A DNA stretch of 53,976 nt from Terriglobales bacterium (GCA_016185365.1 JACPNP010000030.1:1-53976), one strand, 5' to 3'. Positions 9,076-20,045 are shown, numbered from the stretch's first letter. Notes: generated from the sequence alone by a model not told the origin. Program-made: numbers and translations.

Positions 9076-10113
9076 CTAGGGCAGGGTCTTCGCAAGCTCC
9101 GGACCCTCTTCACCGTGACCCGGGGTCTTGCGGCGCTCGGGCACAGGCGGCGCGGGTTCAAGATGGAATTTGGTCAGGCTTTCCTTAAGGATGGTGTGGC
9201 CCTCCTCGGGAGAGTCGGCGAAATGGAAGAGGTTGAGGTCGTCCGGCGAGATCGCGCCCCAGTCCACCATGGCCTTGAAGTTGATGAGCCGGTCCCAGTA
9301 CTCGCGGCCATAAAGAATGACGGTCATTTGCTTGGCCAGCTTGCCGGTCTGCGAGAGTGTGAGAAGTTCGAAGAGTTCGTCGAGCGTGCCGAAGCCGCCA
9401 GGGAACACGACCAGAGCTTTAGCCATATAGGCGAACCAGTATTTGCGCATGAAAAAGTAGTGGAACTCGAAATTGAGCTCCGGCGAGATGTACGGATTGG
9501 GCATCTGCTCGAACGGCAGGCGGATATTGAGGCCGATGGTCTTGCCTCCCGCTTCAAACGCGCCGCGATTGGCCGCCTCCATGATGCCGGGTCCGCCGCC
9601 GGAGGTGATGACGAAGCGCTGGCGCTTGTAGGGAAGCTCCTTGGCCCAGTTGGTGTGCAGAAACGCCAGCCGCCGCGCCTCCTCGTAATAGCGCGACATC
9701 TCCACCGCGGCGCGCGCGCGCTTCACATTGAGGCTGAGCTCGCCGCGCTCGTCCACGCCGGTGATGGCCTCCAGCATGTCAGCTTCGCTCTCCACGCCGC
9801 TCACCGGTTGTTCCTCCTCCGGCGCCTGTTTCACGGAGCCGGACTTTTCCAGCAACGCAAGTTTCTCGGACGTTGCGTCAAGGCTGTGAAAGCGCGCCGA
9901 GCCGAAAAACACCACCGTGTCCTGGATGCGCTCCTTGCGGAACCGCCCGAGCGGTTCCCAGTACTCGGCCAGGATGCGCACGCTGCGGCCCTCGGGGCTG
10001 TTAAGGAACGCGGGGTTCTCATAGGCCAGCGCCGCCCGGAACGGTTTGGGTACCTTGAGTGGCAACGGCGGGGGATCGCCGGGATTTTTCTTGTTTTTGC
10101 TGTTCTTGGGCAT
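9076..10113 (-). CDS. LOG family protein (TIGR00730-type nucleotide phosphoribohydrolase)
   Basis: About 345 residues. LOG proteins cleave ribose 5-phosphate from cytokinin-type or other nucleoside monophosphates. The two diagnostic motifs are visible: GGGPGIMEAANRGAFEAGG, and FPGGFGTLDELFELLTLSQ (PGGxGTxxE). The protein is longer than the classic 190-residue LOG: the N-terminal 110 residues are charged and low in motif content, as in the long bacterial LOG subgroup. ATG 10113 is chosen because it lies five bases after the stop of the small membrane gene at 10118; ATG 10146 would overlap it. The true substrate is unknown. Confidence 0.88.
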   Translation of the reverse strand: MPKNSKNKKNPGDPPPLPLKVPKPFRAALAYENPAFLNSPEGRSVRILAEYWEPLGRFRKERIQDTVVFFGSARFHSLDATSEKLALLEKSGSVKQAPEEEQPVSGVESEADMLEAITGVDERGELSLNVKRARAAVEMSRYYEEARRLAFLHTNWAKELPYKRQRFVITSGGGPGIMEAANRGAFEAGGKTIGLNIRLPFEQMPNPYISPELNFEFHYFFMRKYWFAYMAKALVVFPGGFGTLDELFELLTLSQTGKLAKQMTVILYGREYWDRLINFKAMVDWGAISPDDLNLFHFADSPEEGHTILKESLTKFHLEPAPPVPERRKTPGHGEEGPELAKTLP

Positions 10114-10117
10114 GAGC

Positions 10118-10423
10118 TTAGGTTTCGCGGTAGTGTACCGCTTCATAAATGCCGAACCAAATATTGACCAGCCCCAGTCCGGACATCGCGCCGCGCACGA
10201 AGCCCAGATTCAGCCATTCGCGCAGGGAGAGATGCGTGGAAAGGAGGCTGTTATTGGTCCAGAGCGGGGTCCACGGCAGCAGGACCAGCAGCATCCCCAG
10301 CTCGATAAAAAACATGACGCGCACGGCCAGCTTCATGCGCTCCAGCCATAGCGCGGCGCCGGAGGGGCGCGCGGCAGCGGCGGGTGCGGATGGTTCCGGC
10401 ATGTTGGGGTCGGATGGCGTCAA
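10118..10423 (-). CDS. Small membrane protein, unknown function
   Basis: A 101-residue protein that I do not recognise. A Pro/Ala-rich cytosolic head of about 25 residues is followed by a hydrophobic segment (VRVMFFIELGMLLVLLPW), an amphipathic central stretch and a second hydrophobic segment (GAMSGLGLVNIWFGIYEAV). It sits between the large TPR gene (20 bases upstream) and the LOG gene (5 bases downstream) on the same strand, so co-expression is very likely. Confidence 0.75.
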   Translation of the reverse strand: MTPSDPNMPEPSAPAAAARPSGAALWLERMKLAVRVMFFIELGMLLVLLPWTPLWTNNSLLSTHLSLREWLNLGFVRGAMSGLGLVNIWFGIYEAVHYRET

Positions 10424-10443
10424 GCGGTCCCGGGGTTTCGCGG

Positions 10444-13347
10444 TCAGGCCTTCAGCGATTTCAGGCGGTCCGCCACATCGCGATAGTCAATATTGGAGGA
10501 GTACACCTCCATGAAGGTGTCATAGGCTTTCTTCTGATTGCCCGCCATCTCGTAGGCGCTGGCCAGGTCGTAATAGACGGCAAGGCGGCTCTCCTCGTCG
10601 ATGCCTTTGATCTGCAACGCCTTTTCATACCAGCGCACCGCGGCCTGGGGCACGCCCTTGTCCACCAGACACTGCGCCAGCCAGGTGAATGCCTGCATCG
10701 CCTGCGAGAAGGGATGGCCTTTTTCCACCGCATGGCAGACCTTCTGCAGTTCGCCGATGGCTTCGTCGAGCAACCCCATCTCTTTGAATGCGATGCCCAG
10801 GTTGTAATGCGTGTCCGGATCTTCCGCTTCGGCGGCTGTGGCCTCGGCGTCTTCCTTGAATTCGTCGAACAGATCGGAAAGCACGTTCGCGGCTTCGTGA
10901 TGTTCGATCTGCGGCGCCTCGTGGGGCACTTCATGCGACATCGAGCTGAAGCCTTCCGGCACCGTTTCCTTCGCGACCTGTGCCACCGGCGGAGGGGTCG
11001 CCGCGGCAGCCATTGGAGCAGACTTGGGTGGAGCGGGTGGAGGAGGAACTGGCGGTGGCGGTGCCGCAGCAGGCTTGCCGCCGAATGAAAAATCCTCGCC
11101 GAGCGAGTCTTCGAGATCGCTGACCAGGTCGCCAAGCATGTCGTCTTCCGCCGCTTTGGCAGCCGCGACCGGCGCGGGTTTGGGCGGCGCGGGCGGCGGT
11201 GGAGGCGGAGCGATTTTTGCCGGTGGAGGTGCTGCTACCGGCTTGGGAGGCGGTGGAGGTGGTGGGGGCGGTGGTGGCGGTGGAGCGACCTCGACCGGTG
11301 GCGCAGCCTCTTCAAATTGCATCTCAATGGGGGCCGCATCACTCGTGCTCTCAAAATGGAACTCAGAGACCACGGCCTCTTCCGCAGTGGACGCCATTTC
11401 CATCGCCGGAACAGCCTCGACCGGAGCTTCCTCCGCAGGCGGCACCACTTCCATCGAGAACCCTTCCGGCTCCGCCGGCGGTGCGACCGGCGCGGGCGGC
11501 GCTTCCTCCACCACCATGCTTTCCCACTCGCTGGTATCGAGCGTGATCTCATGCGCGTCCGTGGCGGCCGGTGTTTCCACCGGGGGCGTCGGGACTTCCA
11601 TGGAGTACGACGCCGCAGGTTCGGCGGGCGCTTCCACGGCCGCGGATGACTCGAAGTTGATCTCGCCCACGCTGCTTGCGGCGAATGCCTCCACTGACGG
11701 CGCGGCGGCCGCGGCGGCCTGCTCGAAGTTGAGCATGGAGACCGCCGGCTCCGCTTCCATGATCGGTTCAGCCTTGTCGGCGGGAGTCATGGTCAGGTAA
11801 CGGGCCGCCATGTCCCCGTACTTTTGCGCCTCGGCAGCATGGCCGGATCCCGCGTAGAGATGTTTCAGCGCGTCAAAGCAGCGTGCGGCATCGGCAAAGC
11901 GATTCACTTTGACGTACAGCGAGGCCAGGCGCTGATTGATCTGCAAGTCCTGGGGCGCGACTTCCAGCCCCTTTTCCAGCGGGGGAATGGCCTTGGCCGG
12001 AAGGTTGTAGGAATCGAAGAGTTCGGAATCCGTAAGTGCCTGGCGCACGGCCGCGGACACGTCCGCCGAGTATTCCTGTTTGAGCGCCGGAGCGGGCGCG
12101 TGCTCCACCTCTTCCACCATCAGTGCTTGCTGGGCCTGCTCCACGCTCAGCGGCGCGGCCGCGGAATCTTCTCCCAGCATGGCCACCACCTGCTTGTAGT
12201 TCTGCATGTGCAGGGGGTTCTCCGGCTCGCTCTTGGACAATTGCTGATAGAGGTCCTTGGCTTCCGTCAGCTTGCCGTCGGTGACGTAAGCGTGGGCCAG
12301 CAGCTCCATGATCTCGGCATCATGGGTGCTGTCCCCCGCTTTTTGGTAGAGATTACGCAGGCCTTCGAGCGCGCCCGCGCTCTCCTTGGCTTTGGCGATC
12401 ACGCCGCCCAGCGTCTTCAACAACTGCGGACCGCTGGTGGCGAGCACCTGGTCCGCATGATCGGCATAGGCCTGGATGGCCTCCACGAACTTGCCACTCT
12501 CAAGCAGGGCATCCGCGTACCAGAAGATGCCGCTCAGGTCGTTGTGAACTTTAAGCAGCTTCGTGGCAAGAGGAGCGGCTTCCTCGAGGTTCTTCTGCTG
12601 AAGCTGGGCGCGCAACAAGGCACGCAGCGCTTCCGGACGGGAATCGATGTCCGGCACGTCTCGGAGATACTCGATCGCAGCCGAACCGTTTCCGCTTTCT
12701 GCGGCGATGGCCCCGCGCAGGAGCAGGGCATCGACGTTCTTCGGGTCGAGACTGAGGACTTTGGCCAGGGCCTCGTCCGCCGCGTCCATGGCCTGCTTGG
12801 CGTAGAGCGACTGGGCGGCGGTGAAGAAGATGTTGCGCGCTTCGGTCTTCTTGCCCAGCTTGATGTAGAGGTCCGCCAACTTGGCCTGCATGGCGGTGTT
12901 GTCAGGATCAAGCTCCAGGATCTTCTGGAAGGCCTTGGCCGCGTCATCGTTATTGCTGTTCTTAAGGTGAAAATCGGCGATCTGGACGTATTGCTGGCGG
13001 GCGTCGTTGTACAGTCCCTGGATGGTGTACAGCTCGGCCAGGCGCTGGAGGATCTCCACATTGCCGGCGGCCAGCTTGGTCAGCTTCTTGTACATCGCGA
13101 TGGCCTTCACGGTGAAGCCATCGGTGGCGTAGTGGTCGCCCACCCGCTGGAAGTACTTGGCTGCCTGTTCAGTATTGCCTACTTGCGCGTAGAGGTCCCC
13201 GATGGTATTGAGGACGGTCAGGTCCTTGGGGTCTTCCTTGGTGACCTTCTCGTACTCGGCGATGGCGCTCTGCAACTTGCCCTGTTGGACGTACTTCACC
13301 GCCGCCGCCAGGACCTTCGCCTTATTGAACCCGAACCCGAATGCCAT
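10444..13347 (-). CDS. Large TPR protein with Pro/Ala/Glu-rich linker
   Basis: A 967-residue protein with no signal peptide. Residues about 15-510 are a run of tetratricopeptide repeats (for example AIAEYEKVTKEDPKDLTVLN and AFQKILELDPDNTAMQAKLA), a protein-binding scaffold. About 540-830 is low-complexity and acidic/proline-rich, with a run of 15 prolines near residue 690. About 855-967 returns to TPRs (THYNLGIAFKEMGLLDEAIG). The architecture recalls long scaffold proteins of the FimV type, but there is no LysM domain or membrane segment, so I do not assign it. It heads the run that continues through a small membrane gene, LOG and thiE. Confidence 0.87.
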   Translation of the reverse strand: MAFGFGFNKAKVLAAAVKYVQQGKLQSAIAEYEKVTKEDPKDLTVLNTIGDLYAQVGNTEQAAKYFQRVGDHYATDGFTVKAIAMYKKLTKLAAGNVEILQRLAELYTIQGLYNDARQQYVQIADFHLKNSNNDDAAKAFQKILELDPDNTAMQAKLADLYIKLGKKTEARNIFFTAAQSLYAKQAMDAADEALAKVLSLDPKNVDALLLRGAIAAESGNGSAAIEYLRDVPDIDSRPEALRALLRAQLQQKNLEEAAPLATKLLKVHNDLSGIFWYADALLESGKFVEAIQAYADHADQVLATSGPQLLKTLGGVIAKAKESAGALEGLRNLYQKAGDSTHDAEIMELLAHAYVTDGKLTEAKDLYQQLSKSEPENPLHMQNYKQVVAMLGEDSAAAPLSVEQAQQALMVEEVEHAPAPALKQEYSADVSAAVRQALTDSELFDSYNLPAKAIPPLEKGLEVAPQDLQINQRLASLYVKVNRFADAARCFDALKHLYAGSGHAAEAQKYGDMAARYLTMTPADKAEPIMEAEPAVSMLNFEQAAAAAAPSVEAFAASSVGEINFESSAAVEAPAEPAASYSMEVPTPPVETPAATDAHEITLDTSEWESMVVEEAPPAPVAPPAEPEGFSMEVVPPAEEAPVEAVPAMEMASTAEEAVVSEFHFESTSDAAPIEMQFEEAAPPVEVAPPPPPPPPPPPPPKPVAAPPPAKIAPPPPPPAPPKPAPVAAAKAAEDDMLGDLVSDLEDSLGEDFSFGGKPAAAPPPPVPPPPAPPKSAPMAAAATPPPVAQVAKETVPEGFSSMSHEVPHEAPQIEHHEAANVLSDLFDEFKEDAEATAAEAEDPDTHYNLGIAFKEMGLLDEAIGELQKVCHAVEKGHPFSQAMQAFTWLAQCLVDKGVPQAAVRWYEKALQIKGIDEESRLAVYYDLASAYEMAGNQKKAYDTFMEVYSSNIDYRDVADRLKSLKA

Positions 13348-13565
13348 GAGCCTGGTCTATCTCCCTGCCGGGTATTCTACGCGTGAAGCCACGCCGGCGG
13401 GGACACCCCAGCCCGGCGGCAAAGAAGCTATCTTACTTGCTTTCAGGCAGTTCGGGCGAAAAAAGCGGCCTCCAAAGGGCCATACCCCAGGCCGTAATGG
13501 GGGAATGACGGGACTTTCCTGGAATGAAGGGGGAATGTCTGGAAAAACCTTCGCATCTTTTTACT

Positions 13566-13575
13566 TGACTAGTCA
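13566..13575. promoter_or_regulatory. Palindromic operator upstream of marR
   Basis: TGACTAGTCA is a perfect 10-bp palindrome 25 bases before the MarR start. It overlaps a TTGACT that could serve as a -35 box. The reverse complement extends to ATGACTAGTCAAG, 13 bases identical to the site in front of the YceI gene. Confidence 0.75.
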
Positions 13576-13599
13576 TCTATTGTAGTGTAAGGTAATCCT

Positions 13600-14070
13600 A
13601 TGGAACGAGCCAGCCAGTTGCAGCAGGAGATCAAGCAGCGCAAACCCTTCCGCTCGAAGAAGCAGGAGGCGGCGCTGGGGATCCTGCGCACTGCGGACGT
13701 GATCCACCGCCGCGGCGAGGCCCTGATGGCGCCGCACGGCATCACGTCGCAGCAATACAACGTGCTGCGCATCCTTCGCGGGGCTGAGCCCGAAGGGTTG
13801 CCCACACTGGAGATCGGCCACCGGTTGGTGGAGCAGACCCCGGGCATCACGCGGCTCCTGGACCGTTTGGAGAAGAAGCAGTGGGTGAAGCGGTGGCGCT
13901 GTCCGGAGGACCGGCGGCAAGTGTTGTGCCGCATCAGCAAGGCGGGGCTGGCCCTGCTGGAGCGCATGCAGGCCGATGTGGACCGCTCTGAGGAGGAGAG
14001 CCTGCAAAACTTCAGCCAGAACGAAATACAGGCATTGATCGACATGCTGGACCGGGCCCGAAAAGCGTAA
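13600..14070 (+). CDS. MarR family transcriptional regulator
   Basis: A 156-residue winged-helix regulator; MarR proteins bind palindromes as dimers and usually repress their own gene and a neighbour until a ligand or oxidant releases them. Visible parts are the N-terminal dimer helix (EAALGILRTADVIHRRGEAL), the recognition region (LPTLEIGHRLVEQTPGITRL, then LDRLEKKQWVKRW) and the wing with a basic tip (RCPEDRRQVLCRIS). Cysteines at about residues 107 and 114, in or beside the wing, could be redox-sensitive, which is speculative. The same palindrome lies before this gene and before the YceI gene 60 bases downstream, so the pair is probably its regulon. Confidence 0.92.
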   Translation: MERASQLQQEIKQRKPFRSKKQEAALGILRTADVIHRRGEALMAPHGITSQQYNVLRILRGAEPEGLPTLEIGHRLVEQTPGITRLLDRLEKKQWVKRWRCPEDRRQVLCRISKAGLALLERMQADVDRSEEESLQNFSQNEIQALIDMLDRARKA

Positions 14071-14089
14071 AAAAATTTGCATCAATCCA

Positions 14090-14099
14090 TGACTAGTCA
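14090..14099. promoter_or_regulatory. Palindromic operator upstream of the YceI gene
   Basis: TGACTAGTCA again, 31 bases before the YceI ATG and within the 60-base gap after marR. With its flanks (ATGACTAGTCAAG) it matches the reverse complement of the site at 13566. Exact reuse in a 600-base interval makes it a strong candidate MarR site. Confidence 0.75.
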
Positions 14100-14130
14100 A
14101 GCATCTATCGAAATGAAAAGGAGTAAGACC

Positions 14131-14715
14131 ATGAAAAAGAATCTCGCCATCGCACTCATCCTGGTCTCAGCCACACTGGCTTCGGCCACCGACTACAAGA
14201 TCGACCCGACGCACACCTCGGCCGGGTTCTCCGTCCGCCACCTGATGATCAGCAACGTGACCGGACAGTTCACCAATGTACAGGGCGTCGTGATCTATGA
14301 TCCGGCCAACCCCAAAGCCACCGTGCTCGACGCTTCCATCGACACCAAGACGGTGGACACGCGCGAACCCAAGCGCGACGAACATCTGCGCAGCGCCGAT
14401 TTCCTGGACGTCGCCAACCATCCAGTGATGACGTTCAAGAGCAAGAAAGTGGTGCGCGCGGACAAGGATTCGCTCAAGCTGCTAGGCGACCTGACCATCC
14501 GTGGCGTCACCCGGGAAGTCACGCTGGACGTCGCCGGTATCACACAAGAGATCAAAGATCCCTGGGGCAACATCAAGCGCGGCGCCACCGCCACCACCAA
14601 GGTCAACCGCAAGGATTTCGGTCTGACCTGGAACGCGGCCCTGGAGACCGGCGGCGTTGTGGTGGGCGACGAAGTCACCATCACCATCAACGTGGAATTG
14701 ACGAAAGCCAAATAA
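14131..14715 (+). CDS. YceI family periplasmic lipid-binding protein
   Basis: A 194-residue exported protein with the signal MKKNLAIALILVSATLASA and the YceI lipocalin-like barrel that binds isoprenoid-type lipids. Family blocks are visible: DYKIDPTHTSAGFSVRHLMI at the mature start, VDTREPKRDEHLRSADFLDV, and LTIRGVTREVTLDV. ATG 14131 follows AAAAGGAGT by a good distance and puts the signal peptide first. Regulation by the adjacent MarR protein is suggested by the shared operator. MarR-YceI pairs are common in many bacteria. Confidence 0.93.
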   Translation: MKKNLAIALILVSATLASATDYKIDPTHTSAGFSVRHLMISNVTGQFTNVQGVVIYDPANPKATVLDASIDTKTVDTREPKRDEHLRSADFLDVANHPVMTFKSKKVVRADKDSLKLLGDLTIRGVTREVTLDVAGITQEIKDPWGNIKRGATATTKVNRKDFGLTWNAALETGGVVVGDEVTITINVELTKAK

Positions 14716-14809
14716 CCGATCAAGCGAACCAGATGCACCTTTAGCTCACGTGGGTCCGCCACAACGGGCCCGCGATTCACTTTGACACCGGTAGAACGCG
14801 GTTCGTAAG

Positions 14810-16972
14810 ATGCAAGTTGTGACCCGCCATCTCTTGGTTTCCTCCCTGCTTTGTCTCGGTGTGTTCCCCGTATCGTCGATGGCCCAAGGCCAACCGCCCA
14901 TCAAGGGGTACAGCGCCAAGAGTAGCCAGGCACAGATCAAGGTCGAGAGCGACTTCCGCTCGCGCATCTCTCCCGAGCGCGCCCGGGAATGGCACCGCTA
15001 CTTCACGGCGGAGCCTCATCCCGCCGGCTCCGAGCGTAACAACCATCTGGCTGAGTACATCGCGGAAAAATGGCGCGAGCAGGGGATGGAGGACGTGACC
15101 ATCCGCCGCTATGACGTTCTCAATTCGTTCCCAAAAGAAGTAGTCGTTGAGATGACGGCGCCGGTCGCTTACCGCGCTTCCTTGAAGGAAGACGCGTATG
15201 ACGTGGACCCCGACACGAGCAATCCCAAGGTCGACAAGGCATACTCCGGGCTCTCCGCCTCCGGCGAGGTCACCGCTCCGATCGTCTACGCGCATAGCGG
15301 CAATCCGGAAGACTATGAAGTGCTTCGCCGGCAGGGGATCGACGTGCGCGGCAAGATCGTGCTGGTGCGGTATTCCAACCCTTACAGTTATCGGGGATTC
15401 AAGGCGCTGACCGCGCAACGACTGGGCGTGGCGGCGTTGCTTATCTATTCCGATCCCGCGGAGGATGGCTACAAGAAAGGCAAAGTATTTCCCGACGGTC
15501 CTTACGGGCCGGAGAGCCATTTGCAGCGTGGAGCCATCACCTACGACTTCATGGTCCCCGGCGACCCGCTGACGCCGGGCTGGGCTTCACGCCCGGGCGC
15601 CAGGCGCATCCCCCCGGAAGAGGCGATCAGTCTGCCGCACATCATCGCCGTGCCGCTCTCCTGGCACGACGCCAAGCCTCTGTTGGAACACATGGGCGGG
15701 CCGGAGGCGCCGAAGGACTGGCAGGGCGGTTTGCCGATCACCTACCGGATGGGTGGCGCGGGCACGGCCCACGTCAAGGTCGAGATGGACAATCGCGTGG
15801 CGCCGAACTACGTGGTGGAAGCGCGTATCCGCGGCTCCGAAGCGCCGGAGGATTGGATCATTCTCGGCAATCATCGTGACGCGTGGGTGTTCGGCGGCGT
15901 GGATCCCTCCAGCGGAACAGCCAGCATGATGGAATTGACCCGCGCGCTGGGTGACATGTTGAGACAAGGCATCCGGCCGCGGCGCACGCTGATCGTCTGC
16001 TCCTGGGACGGCGAGGAGGTGGGCCTGACCGGCTCCACAGAATGGGGCGAGGATTTCGCAGACGATCTGAAAAAACATGCGGTGGCCTATCTCAATGTGG
16101 ATTCCTCCACCTCCGGGCCGGTGTTCGAGCCCGCATCCGTCGCGTCGCTGGCGCCTCTGCTCATCGAGGTGGCCCGGTCCTTGCCGGAGCCGCGCGGCGG
16201 CACGCTTTTTGATCATTGGAAGAAAGACACGGCGCAGACACGCGCCAAGTCGAAAGACAAGCGTCCGGTGACGGATGCGGACCTGGTGGACACACGCATC
16301 GGGAGCGGAAGTGACCATACCGTGTTCCTGAATCGGCTGGGGATCCCCACGCTGCTCCTGCAATTCAACGGACCCTACGGCGTCTACCACTCGATGTATG
16401 ACGATTTTTACTGGATGAACCACATCGGCGATCCGGGATACAAGTACCACACGCTGATGGCCCAGCTATGGGGCGTGCTGGCGCTGCGATTGGCCAATGC
16501 GGATGTCCTACCCTTCGATTTCGCGCTGGCGGCGCGGCACTTGCGTGGATTTGTCCGCGAAGTGCAGGCCAAGCCTGGGGTCGCGAAGAATGTGGACCTA
16601 AAGCCGCTGCTCGCCGCCGTTGCACGATTCGAAGCGGCAGGCGTGGCGGTGAATCGATTGATCGCGACGGACGCTGCCGGTAGCAAGAAAGACGCCACGT
16701 TGAACGCGACCCTGCGCGGCATGGAGCAGACCTGGCTCTATGAAAAAGGCATTCCCGGACGTCCGTGGTTCCAGCATCTCTTGTACGCGGCGCGCTATAC
16801 CTATGCGCACCTTGAGTTGCCGGGATTGACGGAAGCCGTGGAAAAACAGGATTGGGTGGAATCGCAACGCCAGGCGGACCTGTTGGTGGCCGCCACCCGG
16901 CGCGCCGCCGAATCGCTGGAGAAGATGGTCCCGCCGGAAGTCAAAAAGCCCGGCCAGAGCCGGGCTCACTGA
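14810..16972 (+). CDS. M28 family metallopeptidase, glutamate carboxypeptidase II-like
   Basis: A 720-residue exported peptidase of the GCPII/transferrin-receptor subgroup of M28, which removes C-terminal acidic residues in known members. After a signal peptide (about 1-25) come a protease-associated domain (about 110-310), the di-zinc catalytic domain and a C-terminal dimerisation domain. Expected metal and catalytic residues are present: H355 (GNHRDAW), D365 (VDPSSG), E402/E403 (DGEEVG), D431 (LNVDSS) and H527 (YHSMYDD). The substrate cannot be read from sequence. Its last codons overlap the predicted terminator of typA on the other strand; the two stops abut at 16972/16973. Confidence 0.92.
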   Translation: MQVVTRHLLVSSLLCLGVFPVSSMAQGQPPIKGYSAKSSQAQIKVESDFRSRISPERAREWHRYFTAEPHPAGSERNNHLAEYIAEKWREQGMEDVTIRRYDVLNSFPKEVVVEMTAPVAYRASLKEDAYDVDPDTSNPKVDKAYSGLSASGEVTAPIVYAHSGNPEDYEVLRRQGIDVRGKIVLVRYSNPYSYRGFKALTAQRLGVAALLIYSDPAEDGYKKGKVFPDGPYGPESHLQRGAITYDFMVPGDPLTPGWASRPGARRIPPEEAISLPHIIAVPLSWHDAKPLLEHMGGPEAPKDWQGGLPITYRMGGAGTAHVKVEMDNRVAPNYVVEARIRGSEAPEDWIILGNHRDAWVFGGVDPSSGTASMMELTRALGDMLRQGIRPRRTLIVCSWDGEEVGLTGSTEWGEDFADDLKKHAVAYLNVDSSTSGPVFEPASVASLAPLLIEVARSLPEPRGGTLFDHWKKDTAQTRAKSKDKRPVTDADLVDTRIGSGSDHTVFLNRLGIPTLLLQFNGPYGVYHSMYDDFYWMNHIGDPGYKYHTLMAQLWGVLALRLANADVLPFDFALAARHLRGFVREVQAKPGVAKNVDLKPLLAAVARFEAAGVAVNRLIATDAAGSKKDATLNATLRGMEQTWLYEKGIPGRPWFQHLLYAARYTYAHLELPGLTEAVEKQDWVESQRQADLLVAATRRAAESLEKMVPPEVKKPGQSRAH
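16942..16966 (-). terminator. typA terminator embedded in the end of the M28 coding region
   Basis: Read on the minus strand, AGCCCGGC, loop TCTG and GCCGGGCT make an 8-bp stem followed by four further T's after the stem (GCTTTTTGA). The DNA is also the last codons of the M28 peptidase (KKPGQSRAH), so one sequence serves as coding end and convergent terminator. Confidence 0.72.
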
Positions 16973-18796
<1,824 letters not shown>

Positions 18797-18982
18797 GATG
18801 TTCCAATCGGGATCCTTCGACTCCGCCTCGCTGGGCTCGGCGTCGCTCAGGATTTCGCCTGCGGGCTACCGCGGCCCGTCACTTCGTTCCGTTCCGCTCA
18901 CGCCCGCAAAACGGCTCAACATGCGCGATGATGGCGATATTACGTAGGTTCTTGTTCACAAGTATGGGTCTTTCACACAGAC

Positions 18983-19009
18983 AAAAAGGGCGGCACGCGT
19001 CCGCCCTTT
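18983..19009 (-). terminator. Terminator of the cold-shock gene
   Basis: On the minus strand AAAGGGCGG, loop ACGCGTG and CCGCCCTTT form a 9-bp stem continued by TTGTCTGTG, 38 bases after the csp stop. Confidence 0.85.
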
Positions 19010-19046
19010 CCGGGTTGATGCTTGGGTTCGAACTCTTGCCGGTCGT

Positions 19047-19247
19047 TTAGAGAACCTGGACGTTCTCCGCATGCCAGCCCTTGGGGCCCTTGACCACGTT
19101 GAATTGAACGGCCTGGCCCTCTTTCAGGGTCTTGAAGCCGTCGCCCTGGATGGCGCTGAAGTGGACAAACACGTCCTCGCCCCCCTGGCGGCTGATAAAA
19201 CCATAACCTTTGGCGTCATTGAACCACTTCACTGTTCCTTGTTCCAT
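19047..19247 (-). CDS. CspA-family cold-shock protein
   Basis: A 66-residue single cold-shock domain that binds single-stranded RNA/DNA and melts mRNA structure. Both RNA-binding motifs are present: RNP1 as KGYGFISR and RNP2 as DVFVHFSAI; it starts with [17 protein letters not shown] as usual. ATG 19247 is preceded by AGGAAG. A terminator at 18983 shows that it is normally a single-gene transcript, though read-through would reach typA. Confidence 0.95.
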   Translation of the reverse strand: MEQGTVKWFNDAKGYGFISRQGGEDVFVHFSAIQGDGFKTLKEGQAVQFNVVKGPKGWHAENVQVL

Positions 19248-19599
19248 GGTGCTTCCTGCACTTCCTTCTGTGAAGATTTTTTTGCTGATTTGTGAACCGG
19301 AGGACGTATGAGGCAGGCACGCGCTATGCAGGACCGCTCACGACCGCTTACAAACTAGCTGCCTTATTTTACTAGGGTCTGGCACGTTCTTCCAGCAAAA
19401 TCCATGGTTGATTCGGCCCGTTTGCCGCGGGATTGAGGTTGCGCGGAACATGTGGTTCCGATAAGGTAAGGGAACTTCCGTATGCAGTCTCTGTTGCCTT
19501 ACCGCCCAAGTTTCCTCCCCGGATTTCACAAACGCTCTCTTGCTTTCGAGGCACCGATTCTTGTTCCGAATCCGGAACAGAAGGGATTTTTTTCGTGCT
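19248..19599. other. Non-coding leader/upstream region of the cold-shock gene
   Basis: No credible gene lies here. The part next to the cold-shock start is presumably its 5' untranslated leader (csp leaders are often long and structured), with an A-rich run near 19270-19285 read on the minus strand. 19440-19599 precedes a decayed DUF3857 copy and shows no promoter I would defend. Confidence 0.4.
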
Positions 19600-20045
19600 T
19601 ATGTCGATTTTCGGATTAGTCTTACGCGCAATGCGCCTCCTAGGGTTTCCATCGAGATGGTCGAAGTGGTTGCCAACCACCGTCCTTCCGCTGCTCCTGC
19701 TGGCTTGCTTTCCGGCGTACGCCGCGGAGGATTTCCGCCCCGTCAACAAGGCGGAGCTGGAGAGGAAAGGCAACCCGTGCCTCTCCTGGCGACCGGGCCA
19801 TGATCCTGGAGTATGGGAATGTCAGGAATGATGCGGAATATTACGAAGCGCGTTATTTCCGCATCAAGATCTTCGGTGACGAGGGCAAGAAGCAATGGAA
19901 TTTGGAGCTCATTCACGAACAAGGATCATGAGGGGATCCCATTCATCCAGGCGCGCGCGATTAGGCTGGATGGTACGATCGTAATCCTTTGGCGGCGAGG
20001 TGTATGACCGGTCCGTGACTGCGGGCAATGAGTACGATCCGCCAC
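19600..20045 (+). pseudogene. Decayed N-terminal copy of a DUF3857 protein
   Basis: The sequence repeats the beginning of the intact gene that follows. A signal-like stretch (VLPLLLLACFPAYAAEDFRP) is followed by VNKAELERKGNP, matching DDFRPVNSAELVMKDNP in the intact copy. After a frameshift it continues as MILEYGNVRNDAEYYEARYF and RIKIFGDEGKKQWNLELIH, after a second as EGIPFIQARAIRLDGTIV, and after a third as GGEVYDRSVTAGNEYD. At least three frame changes and no C-terminal two thirds make function very unlikely. It is best read as the remnant of a third tandem paralogue. Confidence 0.85.

Noticed and set aside
11024..11800. Long Gly/Ala-rich open frame opposite the TPR gene
   Set aside because: It is the complement of the Pro/Ala-rich linker of the large TPR protein, a usual GC-rich artefact.
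11824..13386. 520-codon plus-strand open frame
   Set aside because: It lies antisense to TPR repeats; its sequence is Leu/Arg/Gly-rich without any domain.
18923..18958. Alternative upstream start or fused start for TypA
   Set aside because: The copy lacks an ATG in the right place and is separated from typA by stops and repeat DNA.
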